Source: CAZMGG01 sp964565715
Lineage (GTDB): Bacteria; Planctomycetota; UBA1135; UBA2386
Reading direction: 5' to 3'
Length of the DNA: 42,502 bases
Assembly: GCA_964565715.1 (NCBI GenBank)
Contig: CAZMGG010000040.1
Location: 1-42,502, forward strand
The notes beneath the pieces were generated by a model. That model saw only the letters and a program-made list of their open reading frames with translations, ran no database searches and had not been told where the DNA came from. A program made the position numbers and the translations under genes. Positions 16,635 through 24,518 of the stretch are shown here, in pieces; within the stretch, counting starts at the first letter, position 1; each line of letters begins with the position of its first letter.

Positions 16635-16969
16635 GCTCCGGCCCCCAAAAAAGTGACCCGGCGGCTCACCACAAGCCGCCGGGTCGAATCCCTGCCACTG
16701 GGCACACGCCCCAGTGCGTTACTTTCCACCGCCGCACCTAGGAGCAGGAAGCGTGCCAGCCACCTCCCGATCTCGGAGCGTGTGACATAAAGATATATCG
16801 TAAAACTACTTAGGTCGGTGTCGTGCCTCCGGATGGGGCCGCGGGGTGCTCCCGGCCGCGGCGGACCGTCGGCGATCCGGCGCCCTGGCGACGGCACGCC
16901 GACACGCCCTTCCGGCCGACGGCATCCGGACGCTGGCTTCGGTGGCGTGGGCGGCGTCTCCTGTGCCGC
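16635..16969. other. Non-coding island with hairpins and an AT-rich patch
   Basis: 335 bp without a convincing gene. From the left it holds an A6 tract and 12-bp-stem hairpin (16647-16685), a second hairpin with 7-bp arms CACTGGG/CCCAGTG (16696-16716), and an AT-rich patch at about 16783-16813 that is striking in this GC-rich contig. The patch contains GTGACA (16782-16787, 5 of 6 matches to a -35 box), but the hexamer 17 bp later, ACTACT, is a poor -10. The remaining ~150 bp up to the ATG at 16970 is ordinary GC-rich sequence. It probably holds the promoter of the PhoD-like gene. Confidence 0.5.
16647..16685 (-). terminator. Intrinsic terminator oriented on the minus strand
   Basis: Arms GACCCGGCGGCT (16655-16666) and AGCCGCCGGGTC (16674-16685) pair perfectly over 12 bp with a 7-nt loop. 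On the minus strand the hairpin is followed by AC and then six Ts (A6 at 16647-16652 on plus), the textbook Rho-independent form. On the plus strand no T-tract follows, though the hairpin may still help end the beta-helix transcript that stops at 16634. Confidence 0.65.
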
Positions 16970-19543
16970 ATGCGCCGCCTGGTCCCCGGTCTCCTCCTGC
17001 TCGCCGCCGCCTGCTCGGCTCCGCCCTCCACGCCTGCGCCCCGCCCGGCCGCCTCGCCCGTCCAGGCCTCCTACCGCGCGGCCTGGAACGACCGCCACGA
17101 CCGCATCTGGATCGGGCCCGACGCCTGGGCCAACCGGCTGCAGGACTGGCGGCTTCGCGGCGGTCGCGCCGAGTGCGTCGGCACGCGTCTGCCCTACCGC
17201 ACCCTGCACCTGCTCACGCACCGGGCCGAGGGCGCCGGCAGTTCCCTGCAGGTGCAGGTGCGGCTGGGCGCGATCGGCGAGGGCGTGCCCGACGGCGCCG
17301 AGGCGGGGATCCTGATCGGCGCGGGCAGTGCTGGCCTCGATGCGCGCGCCGCAAGCCTCGTGCAGTCGGCGCCGGGGCCCGGCGGCGGCGTGCTGGCCGG
17401 CATCAACGGCCGCGGCGAGTTGTTCGTCCGCGACTTCGGCATCGTCGATGGCGCCCTCGACGAACGCACCGTGCGCACCGCCTTCCTCGGCAAGGCGCAC
17501 CTCGCCGGCACCGACCTGCGGGTGGCCGTGGCCATCGCCGGCGGCAAGGCCAGCGTCACCGCCACGGCCCATGGCCTCGACGGCCGCCCGGCGGCGAGCG
17601 TGGCGCTCACCGATCTGCCGGCGAAGGCGGTGCGCGGCAACCTCGCCCTGTGCAGCCATCGGGGCGCTGCGCCCGATCGTGGCCACTGGTTCGCCGACTG
17701 GCGGGCCGAGGGCGACCTGCTGCGCGAGGTCGACAACGGCGGCCTCGGGCCGATCCTGTCGACGCTGCACACCATCTCGCGCGGCGTGCTGAAGCTCACC
17801 GCCCAGCTCCTGCCGGTGGCGCCCGAGGACGGCCGCGAGGTGGTCCTCGAGGTGTTGCGGGCGGGCCGCTGGCTGCGGCTGCAGGTGGCGCCCCTCGACC
17901 TGCAGGGCTACGTGGCCACGTTCCGCGTCGAGCCATGGAACGCCGAGAGCGACGTGCCCTTCCGCGTGCTCTACGACCAGCAGAGCCGCGGCGCCCGGGT
18001 CGAACGGCACGAGTACCGCGGCGTGCTCCGCCGGGAGCCGCGGGCGGAGAAGGTCGTGCTCGCCGCGCTCACCTGCTGCCACCAGGTCCGCCATGGCTTC
18101 GGCCAGCCCGGCCTCGGTTTCGGCCGCGACACGATCTGGTTCCCGCACCAGGACATCAGCACCGGCGTGGCTGCGCGTCAGCCGGATCTGCTGTTCTTCG
18201 CCGGCGACCAGATCTACGAGGGCGCGAGTCCGACGCCGGTGGACCGCTCCGAGCACGCCGCCCTCGACTACCTCTACAAGTGGTACCTCTGGTGCTGGGC
18301 ATTCCGCGAGCTCACCGCGCAGACACCGACGGTCGTGCTGCCCGACGACCACGACGTGTTCCAGGGCAACCTGTGGGGGGCCGGCGGGCGGGCGGCGAAG
18401 CGCGACCACCAGGGCGGCTACGTGATGCCCGCCGACTGGGTGAAGATGGTGGAGCGCACCCAGGTGAGCCACCTGCCCGACCCGTACGACGCGACGCCGA
18501 TCGAGCAGGGCATCGGCGCCTGCTACACGAGCCTGCGGTGGGGCGGCGTCGACTTCGCGATCCTCGAGGACCGCAAGTGGAAGTCCGGGCCGGCGGGGCT
18601 GGTGGCGCACGACGGCCGGCGGCCGGACCACATCACCGATCCGGCCTTCGACGTGGCCGGCGCCGACGTGCCCGGCGCCGAGCTGCTCGGCGAACGCCAG
18701 CTCCGCTTCCTGCGGGCCTGGGCGGCCGACTGGCGGGGCGTGCAGTGGAAGGCGACCCTGTCGCAGACGATCTTCGCCGGGCTGGCCACCGAGCACTCGA
18801 CCGAGCGGGACATCCGCGCCGACCTGGACAGCAACGGCTGGCCGCAGTCGGGCCGCAACGAGGCACTGCGGGCGATCCGCCGGGCGTTCGCGCCGATGAT
18901 CGGCGGCGACCAGCACCTCGCCAGCGTCGTGCGGCACGGCGTCGAGCAGCACGGCGACGCCGGCAGTTCGTTCTGCGTGCCGGCGATCGCCAACTTCTAC
19001 CCGCGGGCATGGCGCCCAGCGCAGCCCGGCGGCAACCGGCCCGCCGGCGCGCCGGATCACACCGGCGAGCACCTGGACTGCCTGGGCAACCGGGTCACGG
19101 TGCTGGCCGTCGCCAACCCGGAGCCGACCGACCGCGAGCCGCAGGCGCTGTACGGCGGCATGCCCGGCTGGGGTGCGGTGGTGTTCGACAAGACCATGCG
19201 CACGGTCACCTACGAGTGCTGGCCGCGGCATGCGCTGCCGGGCCGCGACGCCCAGTACGCGGGCTGGCCGGTGACTTTGACCCAGCGGGACCAGTACGGC
19301 CGGGCGCCGGCGGCGTTCCTGCCGACGCTGGAGGTGTCGGGCATCGCCGATCCGGTGGTGCAGGTGCGCGACGCGCAGGGCGAGCTGGTCTACGCGTTGC
19401 GCGTGCGCGGCCAGGTGTTCCAGCCTTGGACCTTCGCGCCGGGGGCCTACCGGGTCACCGTGGGCGAGCCGGGCGGCACCGTGCGCGAACTGGACCTGGA
19501 GGCCACCGGGCAGAACGACGAGCGGGTGCGGATCGCGTTCTAG
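16970..19543 (+). CDS. PhoD-type alkaline phosphatase-like lipoprotein
   Basis: 857 residues from ATG 16970; the frame is open upstream, but this start gives a short basic N-terminus, a Leu-rich core and Cys at 15 (AAAC). Residues about 30-280 form a beta-rich domain resembling concanavalin-like jelly rolls (GAEAGILIGAGS, LFVRDFGIVDG). The metallophosphatase core follows, with the PhoD-family marks TCCHQ (near 366), FAGDQIYEG (near 411), LPDDHDVFQGN (near 458) and GGDQHLAS (near 644). The C-terminal ~120 residues look like a beta sandwich. PhoD enzymes are secreted phosphodiesterases/phosphomonoesterases using Fe and Ca. It is monocistronic and convergent with mazG. The substrate is undetermined; large planctomycete members may act on organophosphate polymers. 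Confidence 0.85.
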   Translation: MRRLVPGLLLLAAACSAPPSTPAPRPAASPVQASYRAAWNDRHDRIWIGPDAWANRLQDWRLRGGRAECVGTRLPYRTLHLLTHRAEGAGSSLQVQVRLGAIGEGVPDGAEAGILIGAGSAGLDARAASLVQSAPGPGGGVLAGINGRGELFVRDFGIVDGALDERTVRTAFLGKAHLAGTDLRVAVAIAGGKASVTATAHGLDGRPAASVALTDLPAKAVRGNLALCSHRGAAPDRGHWFADWRAEGDLLREVDNGGLGPILSTLHTISRGVLKLTAQLLPVAPEDGREVVLEVLRAGRWLRLQVAPLDLQGYVATFRVEPWNAESDVPFRVLYDQQSRGARVERHEYRGVLRREPRAEKVVLAALTCCHQVRHGFGQPGLGFGRDTIWFPHQDISTGVAARQPDLLFFAGDQIYEGASPTPVDRSEHAALDYLYKWYLWCWAFRELTAQTPTVVLPDDHDVFQGNLWGAGGRAAKRDHQGGYVMPADWVKMVERTQVSHLPDPYDATPIEQGIGACYTSLRWGGVDFAILEDRKWKSGPAGLVAHDGRRPDHITDPAFDVAGADVPGAELLGERQLRFLRAWAADWRGVQWKATLSQTIFAGLATEHSTERDIRADLDSNGWPQSGRNEALRAIRRAFAPMIGGDQHLASVVRHGVEQHGDAGSSFCVPAIANFYPRAWRPAQPGGNRPAGAPDHTGEHLDCLGNRVTVLAVANPEPTDREPQALYGGMPGWGAVVFDKTMRTVTYECWPRHALPGRDAQYAGWPVTLTQRDQYGRAPAAFLPTLEVSGIADPVVQVRDAQGELVYALRVRGQVFQPWTFAPGAYRVTVGEPGGTVRELDLEATGQNDERVRIAF

Positions 19544-19548
19544 GCGGT

Positions 19549-19566
19549 CGGCGCCGCAAGGCGCCG
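19549..19566. terminator. Bidirectional stem-loop between convergent genes
   Basis: CGGCGCC (19549-19555), GCAA tetraloop and GGCGCCG (19560-19566) form a perfect 7-bp GC stem in the 24-bp gap between the PhoD-like gene and mazG, ending just before the mazG stop. There is no T-tract. Confidence 0.45.
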
Positions 19567-19567
19567 T

Positions 19568-20365
19568 TCAGTCGTCGGCCTTGGCCCGCTGCCAGGCCGC
19601 CTCCATCTCGTCCAGCAAGCGGCGCCGCAGGTCCGGCCCCAACTCGCGTTCCACGGCCGCGAAGCGCGCCCGGAACTTCGTCACGGTCGCGCGCAGCGCC
19701 ATCTCCGGGTTGGCGCCGACGTGGCGGGCCAGGTTGCACAGGCTGAACAGCACGTCGCCGAGTTCGGCGGTCACCGCAGCCTGGTCGCCTGCGGCCAGGG
19801 CGGCGTCGAGTTCCGCCAGTTCCTCGTCGATCTTGCCGCGCGGTCCCTGCCGGTCGGGCCAGTCGAAACCGACCCGGGCCGCCTTCTCGCCGATGCGGAA
19901 CGCCGCCAGCAGGGCCGGCAGGGCCGCGGGCACGCCGTCCAGCACGCCCTTCGGCGCCGCCTTGCCCTGCTGCTCCTGCTGCTTGATGCGCTCCCAGTTG
20001 CGGTAGGCCTGCTCGGCGCCGTCGATGCCGCGCTTCTGCTCGGGAGTGCCGAACACGTGCGGGTGCCGGCGCACCAGCTTGTCGGCGATCGCCGCGGCGA
20101 TCGCCTCCAGGTCGTCGCCGCCGGCCTCGGCGCCGATCTGCGCGATCATCAGCACGTTCATCAGCACGTCGCCGAGTTCCTCGCGGGCCGCCGCGTCGTC
20201 GCCGCGCTGCAGGGCGTCCACCGCCTCGTAGGCCTCCTCCAGCAAGTGCGGTGCCATGCTGCTGCGGGTCTGCTTGCGGTCCCAGGGGCAGCCGTCGGGG
20301 GCGCGCAGGGCGGCGATCACCGCGAGCAGGCGGCGGAAGTGGGGCAGGTCGGTTGCTCCGGTCAT
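19568..20365 (-). CDS. mazG: Nucleoside triphosphate pyrophosphohydrolase MazG
   Basis: 265 residues from ATG 20365 (E. coli MazG is about the same length). Two tandem all-alpha NTP-PPase domains are visible, each with the metal-binding EEXXE ... EXXD pattern: LLEEAYEAVDAL with EELGDVLMNVLM in the N-terminal half, and KIDEELAELDAAL with ELGDVLFSLCNLAR in the C-terminal half. The opening segment DGCPWDRKQT is characteristic of MazG. It hydrolyses non-canonical or excess (d)NTPs to monophosphates in the cytoplasm, acting in nucleotide-pool cleaning and, in some species, ppGpp control. The frame continues open upstream for about 690 bp, but that stretch is antisense to sodB and is not coding. 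It is divergent from sodB with 135 bp between. Confidence 0.93.
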   Translation of the reverse strand: MTGATDLPHFRRLLAVIAALRAPDGCPWDRKQTRSSMAPHLLEEAYEAVDALQRGDDAAAREELGDVLMNVLMIAQIGAEAGGDDLEAIAAAIADKLVRRHPHVFGTPEQKRGIDGAEQAYRNWERIKQQEQQGKAAPKGVLDGVPAALPALLAAFRIGEKAARVGFDWPDRQGPRGKIDEELAELDAALAAGDQAAVTAELGDVLFSLCNLARHVGANPEMALRATVTKFRARFAAVERELGPDLRRRLLDEMEAAWQRAKADD

Positions 20366-20380
20366 GCGGGCGGGTCGTTG

Positions 20381-20409
20381 TTGGCTTCGCGGTGCCGCGA
20401 TCCTATCGT
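20381..20409 (+). promoter_or_regulatory. Candidate sigma70-type promoter of sodB
   Basis: TTGGCT (20381-20386), a 17-bp spacer and TATCGT (20404-20409); each hexamer matches the consensus at 4 of 6 positions. It lies in the mazG/sodB divergent gap and would give a leader of about 85 nt before the sodB ATG at 20501. Confidence 0.4.
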
Positions 20410-20500
20410 TGCGGCCTCGATTTCCGTCCGTCCGGATCGGCGCCGTCGCGCCGCACGGGGGCGGACCCGGGACGCGGCCGTTCGGGCCGCGAAGCGAACC

Positions 20501-21100
20501 ATGACCCACAAGCTCCCCGACCTCCCCTACTCCCAGGACGCGCTGGCCCCGCACATCAACGCGCAGACGCTGGCGATCCACCACGGCAAGCACCACAACG
20601 CCTACGTGCAGAACCTCAACAAGCTGATCGAGGGCACCGATCTGGCCGGCAAGTCCCTGGAGGACGTGGTCAAGGCCACCGCCGGCAAGCCGGACAAGGC
20701 CTCCATCTTCAACAACGCCGCCCAGGTCTGGAACCACACCTTCTACTGGCACTCGATGAAGCCGAAGGGCGGCGGCAAGCCGACCGGCGCCATCGCCCAG
20801 AAGATCACCGCCGACTTCGGCAGCTACGAGAAGTTCGTCGAGCTGTTCAGCCAGGCCGGCGCCACCCAGTTCGGTTCGGGCTGGGCCTGGCTGTGCCTGA
20901 AGAACGGCAAGCTGGAGGTCACCAAGACCGCCAACGCCGAGACGCCGCTGACGATGGGCATGACCCCGCTGCTCACCATGGACGTGTGGGAGCACGCCTA
21001 CTACCTCGACTTCCAGAACCGGCGCCCGGACTACATCAAGACGTTCCTCGAGCACCTGGTGAACTGGGACTTCGCCAACCAGAACCTGGCCAAGGCCTGA
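20501..21100 (+). CDS. sodB: Superoxide dismutase, iron type
   Basis: 199 residues from ATG 20501. The Fe/Mn-SOD ligands are all present: H27 in AIHHGKHH, His in WNHTFYW, and Asp and His in DVWEHAYY. The active-site Gln comes from the N-terminal-half position (NNAAQVWNHTFYW) and the later segment reads AGATQFGSGWAWL, the arrangement of iron rather than manganese enzymes. It converts superoxide to hydrogen peroxide and oxygen. No signal peptide is seen, so it is cytoplasmic. The small unknown gene follows after 37 bp. Confidence 0.95.
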   Translation: MTHKLPDLPYSQDALAPHINAQTLAIHHGKHHNAYVQNLNKLIEGTDLAGKSLEDVVKATAGKPDKASIFNNAAQVWNHTFYWHSMKPKGGGKPTGAIAQKITADFGSYEKFVELFSQAGATQFGSGWAWLCLKNGKLEVTKTANAETPLTMGMTPLLTMDVWEHAYYLDFQNRRPDYIKTFLEHLVNWDFANQNLAKA

Positions 21101-21137
21101 GCCCGGAACGCCGGCCCGGCATCACCCGCCGCCAGCC

Positions 21138-21479
21138 ATGACCAGCCGGAAGCGACGCAAGAAGGCGGCCCAGGCCCTCGGCCTCACCGAGGCCGAGCTG
21201 CGCCTCACCGAGCTCCTCGAGGAGGTGCTGGAGGCGATGCGCTGGGCGCAGGTGCTCGGCTACGCCAACCAGTTCCTGCTGGCGGAGAAGCTGCAGGTGA
21301 CGCCGGCGGAACGGGACCGGGTGCTGCGGGCCGCCGCCGACGCGGTGGAGCGGGACGGGCGCGTGCAGGAGTGGCGCGCCCGTCTCGACGAACTGCGCGC
21401 GTCGCTGCGGGCGATGGACCGGTCGCTGCGCTCGCCGCCTGGCCGTGCGGCAGCCGAGGCGGCCGGCGAGGCCGGCTGA
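21138..21479 (+). CDS. Small helical protein of unknown function
   Basis: 113 residues, which I do not recognise. The N-terminus is very basic (MTSRKRRKKAAQ), followed by a long predicted helix with Leu/Glu periodicity (LTEAELRLTELLEEVLEAMRWAQ), a hydrophobic patch GYANQFLLAEKL and a second Arg-rich helix; the tail is Ala-rich. There is no membrane segment or signal. Its stop is 5 bp before the first glycosyltransferase start, so it is probably the first gene of the envelope-glycan transcript or the last of the sodB one. The coding call rests on position, tight spacing and plausible amphipathic composition. Confidence 0.6.
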   Translation: MTSRKRRKKAAQALGLTEAELRLTELLEEVLEAMRWAQVLGYANQFLLAEKLQVTPAERDRVLRAAADAVERDGRVQEWRARLDELRASLRAMDRSLRSPPGRAAAEAAGEAG

Positions 21480-21484
21480 CGGCG

Positions 21485-22282
21485 ATGGGGGCGGACGTCG
21501 CCGCGGCCCGGGCGCCGATCTCGGCCTGCGTCATCTGCTTCCAGGAGGAGGATCGGATCGAGGACTGCATCCGCTCGCTGGCCTTCTGCGACGAGGTGAT
21601 CGTGGTGGACAGCGGCAGCACCGACCGCACCCGCGAACGGGCGGCGGCGCTGGGCGCCCGTGTCGTGGTGAACGCGCCGTTCCCCGGCTTCCCGCAGCAG
21701 CGCGCCCACGGCACAGGGCTCGCCCGCCACGACTGGGTCCTGTGCCTGGATGCCGACGAGCGCGCCACGCCCGCCCTGGCGGCGCGATTGCTGCAGCTCG
21801 CCCGCGACGGCCAGCTCGCCGGTCCGGCCTACGAGATGCCGCGGCGCAACCACTACCTCGGCCGACCGCTGCGCTTCGGCTTCTCCTGGCCCGACCGCAA
21901 GGTGCGCCTGTTCGACCGGCGCCGGGCCCGGCCGGTGGGGACCTTCCCGCACGATCGCGTCGAGACCGATGGCGGCGTGCTGCCGCTGCGCCTCGAGGAG
22001 CCCCTGGAGCACCTGAGCTACCGCGACTTCCGCCACCATCGCCGCGTGGTCGACCGCTACAGCGCGGCGGCGGCGCGCGCCATGGCCGAGCAGGGCCGCC
22101 GCGCCACCCCGTTCGATCTGCTGGTCCGGCCGCCGAGCGCGTTCCTGAAGAGCCTGCTGCTGAAGGGCGGCATCGCCGACGGCTGGCGCGGCGTCGTCGT
22201 GGCGGCCATGGCCGGCTGGTACGACTGGCTCAAGTACTGGCGATTGCTGCGGCTGCCGCGCGGCGAGGCGGGGGCGCGATGA
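21485..22282 (+). CDS. Glycosyltransferase family 2, WaaE/KdtX-like
   Basis: 265 residues from ATG 21485, the first Met before the catalytic domain. A GT-A fold is shown by ISACVICFQEEDRIEDCIRSL, the VVDSGSTDRT nucleotide-sugar motif and the DXD-type LCLDADERAT. The middle contains RNHYLGRPLRFGFSWPDRKVRLFDR and the C-terminus WYDWLKYW, features of the WaaE/KdtX group that adds glucose to the inner core of LPS beside the Kdo transferase. It acts at the inner face of the membrane. The stop overlaps the next glycosyltransferase by 4 bp (ATGA). The exact sugar and acceptor are inferred from the family. Confidence 0.88.
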   Translation: MGADVAAARAPISACVICFQEEDRIEDCIRSLAFCDEVIVVDSGSTDRTRERAAALGARVVVNAPFPGFPQQRAHGTGLARHDWVLCLDADERATPALAARLLQLARDGQLAGPAYEMPRRNHYLGRPLRFGFSWPDRKVRLFDRRRARPVGTFPHDRVETDGGVLPLRLEEPLEHLSYRDFRHHRRVVDRYSAAAARAMAEQGRRATPFDLLVRPPSAFLKSLLLKGGIADGWRGVVVAAMAGWYDWLKYWRLLRLPRGEAGAR

Positions 22283-23448
22283 ACGCCACCGCCCGCATCC
22301 TGCACCTGTTCGCCAACTACAAGTGGACCGGACCGGCGGATCCGGCGATCCGTGCGGCGGCCCGGCTGCGGCAGCAGGGCTGGGACGTGGTGTTCGCCGA
22401 GGCCGGCTGGACCCACCCCGGCGGCGAGCACCGGATGGGCGAGGAACTGGCGCGCGCGCGCCTGCCGGTGGTCACCGGGCTGGAACTGCGCAAGCACTTC
22501 CGCCTGCGCTCGCTCCGCCGCGACGTCGCGGCGCTGCGGGCCCTGCTGCAGCGCGACTGCTACGACCTGCTGCACTGCCACCAGGGCGCCGACCACCTGC
22601 TGGCGGCGGTGGCGTGCCGGCGGCTGCCGGTCCCGCCGGTGGTGGTGCGCACGTTGTATGAACCCGAGCCACCGGCGCGCGGCTGGCGCGAGCGCTACGC
22701 GTTCCGGCGCACCGCCGCGGTGCTGGCGCCGACCCGGGCCGCCGCCGACGGCGTCGCGCGGCGGTTCGGCCTGCGATCGGACCAGGTGCTGGTGCAGGAG
22801 CCGGTGGTCGAACCGCGCGCGGCCGTGGGCCCCGACCTGCGTCGGCGCTGGGGCCTCGGGCCGCAGCACCGGCTGGTGGGCATCACCGCGCGGATCCAGC
22901 CGCACCGCCGCTTCGATCTGCTGTGGGCCACCGCGGCCGAGGTGGTCGCCGGCTGCCCGCAGGCGCGCTTCGTGCTGCTCGGGCGCGGCAACGAGCGGGA
23001 CACCGCGGAACTGGTGACCGGGCCGATCGCGCGGCTCGGCCTCGCCGATCACGTCGTGCTGCCTGGCTACCTGCGCGAGCCGGACTACGGCGCCGCGCTG
23101 CGCAGCCTGGACGCGTTCCTGTTCCTGGTGCCGGGCAGTGACGGGACCTGTCGCGCGGTGCGCGAGGCGATGGCCGCCGGCCTGCCGGTGGTGGCGACGC
23201 GCCGCGGCATCCTGCCGGAACTGCTGGCGCAGCGGCCGGGGCGGCCGCCGTTCGGTGCTGCCTGTGACGAGACCCCGGCGGACCTCGCCGCGGCGTGGCG
23301 GCCGCTCCTGCGCGACGACGCGCGGCGGGCGGCCTGGGCCCAGGTGGCGCGGCGCCGCGCCGAGGCGGACCTGGACCCGGTCCGCGCGGCCCGGACCCTG
23401 GGGCAGCTCTACGAGCGGTTGCTGGCGGCGCGGGCTGGGTCCCGATGA
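22279..23448 (+). CDS. Glycosyltransferase family 4
   Basis: 389 residues with a two-domain GT-B fold. The N-terminal domain begins ILHLFANYKWTGPADPAIRAAARL and has a DLLHCHQGADH strand-loop; the C-terminal donor-binding domain shows GITARIQPHRRFDLL, FVLLGRGNERD, the VVLPGYLREPDYGAAL segment and the donor E-x7-E-like loop ending REAMAAGLPVVATR. It should transfer an activated sugar onto a growing envelope glycan in the cytoplasm. The usual Lys of the G-R-x-x-x-x-K-G element is missing (RIQPHRRF). It is joined by ATGA overlaps at both ends to its neighbours, so translation is probably coupled across the operon. Confidence 0.87.
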   Translation: MNATARILHLFANYKWTGPADPAIRAAARLRQQGWDVVFAEAGWTHPGGEHRMGEELARARLPVVTGLELRKHFRLRSLRRDVAALRALLQRDCYDLLHCHQGADHLLAAVACRRLPVPPVVVRTLYEPEPPARGWRERYAFRRTAAVLAPTRAAADGVARRFGLRSDQVLVQEPVVEPRAAVGPDLRRRWGLGPQHRLVGITARIQPHRRFDLLWATAAEVVAGCPQARFVLLGRGNERDTAELVTGPIARLGLADHVVLPGYLREPDYGAALRSLDAFLFLVPGSDGTCRAVREAMAAGLPVVATRRGILPELLAQRPGRPPFGAACDETPADLAAAWRPLLRDDARRAAWAQVARRRAEADLDPVRAARTLGQLYERLLAARAGSR

Positions 23449-24518
23449 AGGAGCCGTCCGGGCTGGCGGCGGCCGACGCGTCGGTGCTGGACCGCTGGTG
23501 GGCCGAGGTCCTGGCCAGCGGCGCCCTGCCCGCCGGGCTGCAGCCGGTGAAGGGGCGGCTGATCCGGCAGGTCGCCAGGGGCGAACTGCCGTCCGGACCG
23601 GTGTTCGTGAAGCTGATGACCTTCCCGCGGGCGAAGGACCGCCTGCGCTACCTGTTCCGGTCGTTGCCGGGCCGGCACGAGGCCCGCCTGCTGCGGGCGG
23701 TATCGGCAGCCGGAGTGCCGACCGCCGAGGTCCTGGCGGTCCGGACGGCCCGCCGGGCCCTGCTGCCGCACCGGTCCCTGCTGGTGCTCCGCGCCCTGCC
23801 GCTGGCAGGCGAGCAGGTCGTGACCCTGGCCGAACGGGCGGCCCTGGCCCGGCGTCTGCTGCAGGCCGGGATCCGTCATGACGACCTCAACGAAGGCAAC
23901 TTCGTCCGGCTGGAGGATGGCCGCGTGGCGGTGATCGACCTGCAGTCGGCGCGACCGAGCGGGTCCCCTTCCGCGGCGGAACGGCACCGAACGGCCGCAC
24001 GCATGCTGTGGGATCGGTTCGGCATCGCAAATCCCGGGGAGCTGGTCGCGGGCGGGCTGATCGCAGCCGGCGAGTGTCCGGTGGTGGCGGCCCTGGCGGC
24101 GGGTCAGCGCGCCCGCTGGCTGCGCTCGCGGATCGAGCGCTGCCTCGGCTCGACCACCGGCTTCCGTCGTGAGTTCGGCCTCCGCGGCATCGTCCACCGC
24201 CGATCCGGTCCGTGGCCGCCGGGCCGCTGGCGGTCGGGTGGCGCGGAACTGCGGCGGGCCTGGCTCGGCGAGAGCGCGCTGGAGGTGCTGCGCGAACGGC
24301 CGCCGCGCCTGTTCGCCTGGCGCCGGAACTGGCCGTGGCTTCTGGGCGGCGGGGCGGTCTATATTCCCGACGCCGGCGCGACGGTCCCGCCGGATGCTGA
24401 GCCAGACGAAGTGCAGGAGGGGTTCTCCATCTATCGCGAACTGCGGCGCGGCCGACGCGGCGATGTCGTCGTGTCGCAGCACCCCGTGCCGGCGCCGCCG
24501 ACGGAGGCCGGCCGATGA
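23445..24518 (+). CDS. Lipopolysaccharide-kinase-like protein (Kdo kinase / WaaP family)
   Basis: 357 residues from ATG 23445 (ATGA overlap). A small protein-kinase-like domain is visible: a VFVKLM Lys in an early strand, a catalytic loop HDDLNEGNF (H145-F153, with D147 and N152) and a metal-binding VIDLQS (D165), the pattern of KdkA/WaaP-type LPS kinases. Such enzymes phosphorylate Kdo or heptose in the inner core. The C-terminal 150 residues are Arg- and Trp-rich with no recognised domain, making the protein longer than the typical ~240-270 residues. Placement in a glycosyltransferase operon supports a core-sugar kinase role. Confidence 0.8.
   Translation: MKEPSGLAAADASVLDRWWAEVLASGALPAGLQPVKGRLIRQVARGELPSGPVFVKLMTFPRAKDRLRYLFRSLPGRHEARLLRAVSAAGVPTAEVLAVRTARRALLPHRSLLVLRALPLAGEQVVTLAERAALARRLLQAGIRHDDLNEGNFVRLEDGRVAVIDLQSARPSGSPSAAERHRTAARMLWDRFGIANPGELVAGGLIAAGECPVVAALAAGQRARWLRSRIERCLGSTTGFRREFGLRGIVHRRSGPWPPGRWRSGGAELRRAWLGESALEVLRERPPRLFAWRRNWPWLLGGGAVYIPDAGATVPPDAEPDEVQEGFSIYRELRRGRRGDVVVSQHPVPAPPTEAGR

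Noticed and set aside
16674..16700. tRNA-like T-arm (GGGTCGAATCCC) after the hairpin
   Set aside because: One loop T is missing, no matching acceptor stem or anticodon arm can be drawn, and no CCA end is found.
16681..16780. Possible cobalamin riboswitch, because GAATCCCTGCCACTG resembles part of one
   Set aside because: The B12 box and the other conserved stretches are not present in order, and the downstream gene is a phosphatase.
16785..16800. ACATAAAGATAT as a half-site for a SAH/methionine-type ArsR regulator
   Set aside because: Only one half is present, the other half is degenerate, and no methionine-cycle gene is nearby; the motif memory is also uncertain.
20366..21055. Upstream extension of mazG by about 230 codons
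   Set aside because: It is antisense to sodB and lacks MazG homology; the internal ATG at 20365 starts a normal-length MazG.
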